Part shown: one piece after another, positions 58,301 through 64,000 of the stretch
Layout: every line of letters starts with the position of its first letter
How positions within the stretch are numbered: position 1 is the stretch's first letter
Source of the DNA: Actinernus sp. WN-2022
Taxonomy: Eukaryota > Cnidaria > Anthozoa > Actiniaria > Actinernidae
Direction: 5' to 3'
Assembly: GCA_030867875.1 (NCBI GenBank)
Contig: JAOWCC010001501.1
Location: 25,231,036-25,295,035 of the forward strand
DNA length: 64,000 bases
Notes under the pieces: model-generated
What the model was told of the DNA's origin: nothing
Seen by the model: only the letters and a program-made list of their open reading frames with translations
The model's database searches: none
Position numbers and translations under genes: made by a program

Positions 58301-60320
58301 CTTTACAATTTTAAGCAATAGACCTTTATCAAGCACATTTTTTCGCAGCAGTCATTTGGGCTACAAATTAAACAATACTAAATTTTGCACTTCCAGCCTT
58401 GTGTCTGCCTTGAGTTTGGAAGTACAAGAACAAAGTATTTTATTCTTCTGGGGTGCTGTGTGATAAGAAAGGTCTATTGTTCCATTTTGTAACATATAAG
58501 CCCAATTATTATGTCAAATCAATTGAAGGGGTAACTGAGTGAGTGCTCGAAACAAACTTTTTTTAAACTATGTACTGCAAATACCTGTGTACACAGGCTG
58601 CATCCCAAACATAGATGCCTTTTTGGGGGAGGGGGAGGGAGGGGAGGGGGAAGTTACACACTTTTTTGGCAAAAAGGTTAATAAAATAATGCTCATGAAT
58701 ACAGAGATTGTTGTCATTCCAAGTCATGCCAACTGCTATTGCAACTTTGAATATGGTTACAACTTTCCTTGTCATTTTTTGTGTGTATTTTAACCTGCTG
58801 GCTTTAAATCACTCCAGAATTGTTAACTACTTTTATTCCCCCATGTTCAAGGAACCTATTTCTTTAAGTACAGAGATAGCAAGGTTTTCTGGTGGAACTA
58901 ATATGTGCATGTTTGAGTCCACCTGTCAGTCACTAAGTATCTCTCAAGATTTACTAGCCAAACTCTAATTTTCAGTAGTCACAGGTTAGTGGTATATAGT
59001 GCTGCTTTCCTGTATGCACATTCCGATCATTCCTTTGCAGTTGTCCATATTTACCATGAGATCCACGTTGCTCAAATTGTAGGGTTGAGCACTGAATGAG
59101 CAACATTAAGGGATCATCTATGTACACATGTATGCACAGTGCCCTGCTTAACATCCACTGGATGTTAAGGTCAGACCCCATACCCCTTTAAAATCAGTTG
59201 GACTTCACAGTTTATGAGGTTGTATCCTATTGGACTTCACTGATAAAGAAGCCCATTGTTTTAGGGTTAGGGTTTGTATTGTTTTAGGGGTAGGCTATTG
59301 TTTGGGTAACCAATAACATTTCAGGTTGCAAATGGTGAAGTCTGCCCCTTTAAAATGGCCACATTTTTTATCATTAAGCTACAATACTATAAAAAGAACT
59401 GAGAACCTAGTCAAAAATCACACTGAGTTTAGTTGATAAGAAGCTTTAGGACATGATTGTATTCATTGAGTGTTTTCTTGTTACCTGCTCTATAGAAACA
59501 TCTGCATGTTTACAGTTGGTTCTGTAATAATATTTATGTTGAAAGTCCAAGCAGTTTGCTTCAACGTCAGAATTAAGCCATGGCCGCCATGTCAGTTCAT
59601 GTGAATTTTTGCTCCAATCTTGTTCCCAGAACGGTTAGTTCTTACTAATGCCCACAATAACAGTGGTTTGCCCCGGGGGAGGGGAATCAGGTATACCCAC
59701 AGGGTTTGACATAATATTGGTCATTAATTCTTTCACCCTGGAGCAGATGTTTCAAGTCAAATTGCCCACCCAAAGGATAGATATTTAATTGTGGCAGTCA
59801 AGCTGGTATTTAAAAAGACAATCTAGCTACAGTCTAATAGAAAAAAGGTTCTCAAATACAAAGCATAATTATATATGAAAAATCAGTGTACACATACACA
59901 TATATTTGATTGAGAACCACTCACGTTGTGTAATTCAAGCATGCAAAAATCACGATGAACCCGCTGAAATTACTGCTGACCATTTACACTTTGAAACTCA
60001 TTCCCAAGCCTCCAGGGCAAAACATGTGCGGTGACGATCTTCCCAACCCTCGGACCACATAACTTTGTCAAATTCCCAACCCAGGGGCCAGAGCAGTTCT
60101 TGTCAAACCCATGAGTATGCCCCAATCCTCTCTGGCAAACCACTGACTGGTGCATTAAGCAGGGTATTAAGCATAGGTCGACTGTAAGTCTTAGCTTATC
60201 TTTTTTCTAACTCGGAGTAAATATATCTTCAAAATATCAGAATGAGTAATCATACTGATCTGAGTACAGTATACTATTAGATATTTTAACTGGCAATGGT
60301 AATTTGATTAAGGTTAATAG
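58301..60320. other. CUL5 upstream intron, no exon recognised
   Basis: Searched on the minus strand for the missing N-terminal cullin segment and found none. Contains a G-rich stretch (GGGGGAGGGGGAGGGAGGGG near 58625) with quadruplex potential, and otherwise unremarkable AT-rich DNA. Confidence 0.5.
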
Positions 60321-61107
60321 ACCTAGTCAGCTTGCCTGTTTATACCCTGGGTGCCAGAGGTTCTAGCCAAAGTTTAGAATCAACGAGAAGGCTGGGAGAA
60401 CCTCTTGGCATGCAAAGTATGAATCTCACTTCCATGCCAGACTAATCCCTTTTGATTGACACCTGAGAAACCTTTTTCTAGCAAATTGATTAAACCGGTT
60501 TTGTCCATGTAGGCTTAATTCCCAACGGTTTATGAAAAGCCAGCACTTTCGGACAGCTGAAATAAATTACACTTTCCTCTCCCAAGGGCCGAAGCACTAC
60601 ACAGAACAGGTCAGCTGGTTTAAATGGCCTTTAATTCAGCCGTTTTCTGGAGTGTTATAGAGCTCGAGGGAACTTGTGCAACCGCCAGCGACGCGACGGG
60701 TTCAACGACACGGAACGGATAAACAATGGCACCCTTGGAAACTGTTATGCCGTGATCCAATTGCAGCAGTCGTTACAAATGAATTGGCTCTAGGCCAATC
60801 AGAGGGCCAGGGTCAAATTCTGACTCAGACAGAGTCAGACATACTTCGTGTGCCCAGAGGTTCTCCCAGCCTTCTCGTAGATCCTAAACTTTGGCTTAGA
60901 GAGGGCAGTAGAACCTCTGGCACCCAGGGTAGCCTGTTTATTGCCCCATTTCAGACCACATGACAGTTCTCGAGAGGATTCAGTGCTTTGTTTTCCAATT
61001 ATAGAAATTGGAACATTCCCCTTGGGATACAGAAAAAAAAAAGCATTACTCAAGGGAAAAGTCAGGTGGTCTGAAATATGGGACAACAAACAGGCACTCT
61101 GACTAGG
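60321..61107. mobile_element. Outer foldback element, split by a 589-bp MITE
   Basis: CCTAGTCAGCTTGCCTGTTT, then TTCAGACCAC (after the insertion) at the left matches, inverted, GTGGTCTGAAATATGGGAC and CAGGCACTCTGACTAGG at the right. Confidence 0.75.
60343..60931. mobile_element. 589-bp MITE with 9-bp target duplication
   Basis: Inverted ends TACCCTGGGTGCCAGAGGTT with inner ACGAGAAGGCTGGGAGAACC and complements. GCCTGTTTA flanks both sides (60334-60342, 60932-60940). A 9-bp duplication fits Mutator-like elements. It interrupts the left arm of the 60321-61107 foldback. Confidence 0.92.
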
Positions 61108-61168
61108 TATATAATATTGAGTGAGAACTGTTGTGTATTGTACTTTCAGTTCAGTTGCCTAGAACACT

Positions 61169-61440
61169 TAATAGTCCAGTTGCGTATTCGAAAATTACTG
61201 CTGAATGCAATGAGTACAGATGCATGTATGCAGGGTTAGCCTCATTCTGAAGTTAAACATTCATAAATACCAGCGAGAAGGTGGGCTATTCACAACACTG
61301 TGTATTGTTGTAGTTTCATGCTTTGCACCTTCTCGCTGGTATTTAAGAATGTTTAACTTCAGAATGAGGCTAATCCTGCGTACATGCGTCTGTACTCATT
61401 GCATTCAGTGGTAATTTTTGAATATGAAACTGGACTATTG
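61169..61440. mobile_element. 272-bp foldback MITE with 115-bp arms
   Basis: Arms begin AATAGTCCAGTT and include AATGCAATGAGTACAGA, GTTAGCCTCATTCTGAAGTT and ATACCAGCGAGAAGGTG with complements. Few mismatches. Confidence 0.88.
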
Positions 61441-61879
61441 AATGAATATAATTATGTCACATTGTCAGCCCACCAGTTCATTTTAAAGGAGCGATTTTAT
61501 AACAATAATAACATCAGCATTTTTCTGGTATACCGTATACGTATTAAGCTATTTACTACACTCCTACTTTGATCGTGAATGGTGCTATTATTTCATGTGA
61601 CTTACAATTTATGTGTGCGTATTATTATTGTAAAACGAAAAATCAAAGAGCAAAATAAAAATTTGAATACACAAGTCACGACACACTTCCTTATATTTGT
61701 CAAAATTGAATTGCACTAGAAAATTCAAATGCAGCCTGATTTAGGATACTGTTTTCTTTATTTTTTCTTGTTCCCTAGGATTAAGGGGAACTGGGATTTT
61801 TTTGTTTCTAATTTTTTGTTACTTTTTTGTTTTCAACTGTTGTTAAAATACTCTGCCCTGGAAGCAGTCAGGAACAAGG

Positions 61880-63075
61880 AATACGCATGACAAATATACG
61901 AGTAAAAAATTAATGACTAGAGCAACAGTATCCAGTCAGGAACTAGGGGAACAAGAGGAACAGAAACACAAATTCAAATTCAAACTATATTAGCAGTCAG
62001 GAACAAGGGGAACAAGGGGAACAAGGAATATATCAATGAGAAATATAAGTATAACTATCGATTAAAAAGTGAACGACTAGACCAATGTTATCCGGTCAGG
62101 AACTAGGGGAACAAGAGGAACAGAAACACAAATTCATATTCAAACTATATTAGCAGTCAGGAACAAGGGGAACAAGGAATATATAAAAATGAACGACTAG
62201 ACCAATGTTATCCGGTCAGGAACTAGGGGAACAAGAGGAACAGAAACACAAATCCATATTCAAACTATATTAGCAGTCAGGAACAAGGGGAACAAGGGAA
62301 ACAAGGAATATATGAAAATGAACGACTAGACCAATGGTATCTGGTCAGGAACTAGGGGAACAAGAGGAACAGAAACACAAATCCATATTCAAACTATATT
62401 AGCAGTCAGGAACAAGGGGAACAAGGAATATATAAAAATGAACGACTAGACCAATGGTATCTGGTCAGGAACTAGGGGAACAAGAGGAACAGAAACACAA
62501 ATCCATATTCAAACTATATTAGCAGTCAGGAACAAGGGGAACAAGCTAAGGAAGAAAACCAATGACAAAATAAATATAAGTATCGATTAAAAAATGAACG
62601 ACTAGACCAATGTTATCCGGTCAGGAACTAGGGGAAGAAGAGGAACAGAAACACAAATTCATATTCAAACTACATGTATATTAGCAGTCAGGAACAAGGG
62701 GAACAAGGAATATATGAAAATGAACGACTAGACCAATGGTATCTGGTCAGGAACTAGGGGAACAAGAGGAACAGAAACACAAATCCATATTCAAACTATA
62801 TTAGCAGTCAGGAACAAGGGGAACAAGCTAAGGAAGAAAACCAATGACAAAATAAATATAAGTATCGATTAAAAAATGAACGACTAGACCAATGTTATCC
62901 GGTCAGGAACTAGGGGAAGAAGAGGAACAGAAACACAAATTCATATTCAAACTACATGTATATTAGCAGTCAGGAACAAGGGGAACAAGGGGAACAAGGA
63001 ATATATAAAAATGAACGACTAGACCAATGTTATCCGGTCAGGAACTAGGGGAACAAGAGGAACAGAAACACAATA
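61880..63075 (+). repeat. 120-160-bp tandem array, about nine copies
   Basis: Each copy contains GGTCAGGAACTAGGGGAACA, GAGGAACAGAAACACAAATC and GCAGTCAGGAACAAGGGGAA, then AATGAACGACTAGACCAATG. Length varies because some copies include an extra segment (GCTAAGGAAGAAAACCAATG). The two half-units share CAGGAAC(T/A)A(G)GGG, so the unit is itself an old duplication. Confidence 0.92.
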
Positions 63076-63950
63076 TGATAGGGGTGTATCACCACCATCT
63101 TTTATATGATCGGCGTGTATCACCACCATCTTTTCTGATAGGGGTGTATCACCAACGTCTTTTATAATTGGGGTGTATCACCACCGTCTTTTACGATAGG
63201 GGTGTATCACCACCGTCTTTTATGATCGGGGCGTATCACCACTGTCTTTTATAATTGGGGTGTATCACCACCGTCTTTTATGATCGGGGGGTGTCACCAC
63301 CGTCTTTTATGATCGGGGTGTATCACCACAGTCTTTTATATGATCAGGGGGTGTCACCACCGTCTTTTATATGATTGGGGTGTATCACCACCGTCTTTTA
63401 CGATAGGGGTGTATCACCACCATCTTTTCTGATCGGGGCGTATCACCACTGTCTTTTATAATTGGGGTGTATCACCACCGTCTTTTATGATCGGGGGGTG
63501 TCACCACCGTCTTTTATGATCGGGGTGTATCACCACAGTCTTTTATATGATCAGGGGGTGTCACCACCGTCTTTTATATGATCGGGGTGTATCACCACCG
63601 TCTTTTATGATCGGGGTGTATCACCACCGTCTTTTATATGATCGGGGTGTATCACCACAGTCTTTTATATGATCGGGGTGTATCACCACCGTCTTTTATG
63701 ATCGGGTGTATCACCACAGTCTTTTATATGATCGGGGTGTATCACCACAGTCTTTTATATGATCGGGGTGTATCACCACAGTCTTTTATATGATCGGGGT
63801 GTATCACCACCGTCTTTTATGATTGGGTGTATCACCACAGTCTTTTATATGATCGGGGGGTATCACCACCGTCTTTTATATGATCGGGGTGTATCACCAC
63901 CGTCTTTTATGATCGGGGTGTATCACCACCGCCTATTATGATCGGGGTGG
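63076..63950 (+). repeat. About 30-bp minisatellite, roughly 29 copies
   Basis: Unit GATCGGGGTGTATCACCACC, then GTCTTTTAT(AT), with C/A, T/G and two-base length variants. It starts inside the last copy of the preceding array and ends about 50 bp before the window edge. Confidence 0.94.
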
Positions 63951-64000
63951 TATGTACATGTATACCTGTGGCTATTAGACATTATAATGGTTTTCTTCCT

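Noticed and set aside
63759..63941. 60-residue plus-strand frame of MIGVYHH-type repeats
   Set aside because: Translation of the 30-bp minisatellite.

Overview
The window is eukaryotic nuclear DNA from a repeat-rich, intron-rich animal genome. The mix of an animal cullin-5 gene, tRNA-derived SINEs, LINE remnants and very many short foldback/MITE-type DNA transposons, on a fairly AT-rich background, fits a marine invertebrate. I favour an anthozoan cnidarian (coral or sea anemone), but that is inference and I cannot name a species.

The one gene I recognise with certainty is CUL5 (cullin-5) on the minus strand. I placed twenty coding exons between 58071 (most 5') and 14345 (stop codon). All 19 introns in the window are GT-AG, and every phase closes. 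Together they encode 738 codons plus one base, which is all of human CUL5 (780 aa) except roughly the first 42-45 residues. The start codon and first exon(s) must lie beyond position 64000. The neddylation-site lysine, the winged-helix C-terminus and the cullin repeats are all present, so the gene looks intact.

To the left, on the plus strand, is a three-exon gene (5749-10791) for a 322-residue protein that I do not recognise. Its phases are consistent and a poly(A) signal follows. A tRNA-Gly(TCC) gene sits inside a CUL5 intron on the CUL5 strand.

The rest is mobile and tandem DNA. 1-5700: MITEs, a LINE 3' fragment, SINEs. 5749-10931: the orphan gene, its second intron filled by a transposon with another nested inside. 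11500-14300: tandem repeats and a SINE split by a palindromic MITE. 14345-34800: CUL5 exons 20 to 9 with MITEs, SINEs and the tRNA. 34834-40900: an array of 109-bp repeats interrupted by a 3.65-kb transposon. 41500-53550: CUL5 exons 8 to 2 plus a 12-monomer array with a higher-order repeat. 54122-57565: two transposons, one with a helicase fragment and one with about 64 copies of an 11-mer. 57972-58290: the most 5' CUL5 exon visible, whose branch point, 3' splice site and exon head are repeated five times. 58300-64000: no exon seen; foldbacks and two large tandem arrays running to the window edge.

Three observations stand out: the five-fold repeat of a branch point/3' splice site/exon head at a CUL5 exon, where use of any outer copy would meet an in-frame stop; several unrelated terminal-inverted-repeat elements that each carry a stretch resembling host coding sequence; and a series of nested insertions whose empty sites can be rebuilt from neighbouring repeat copies.
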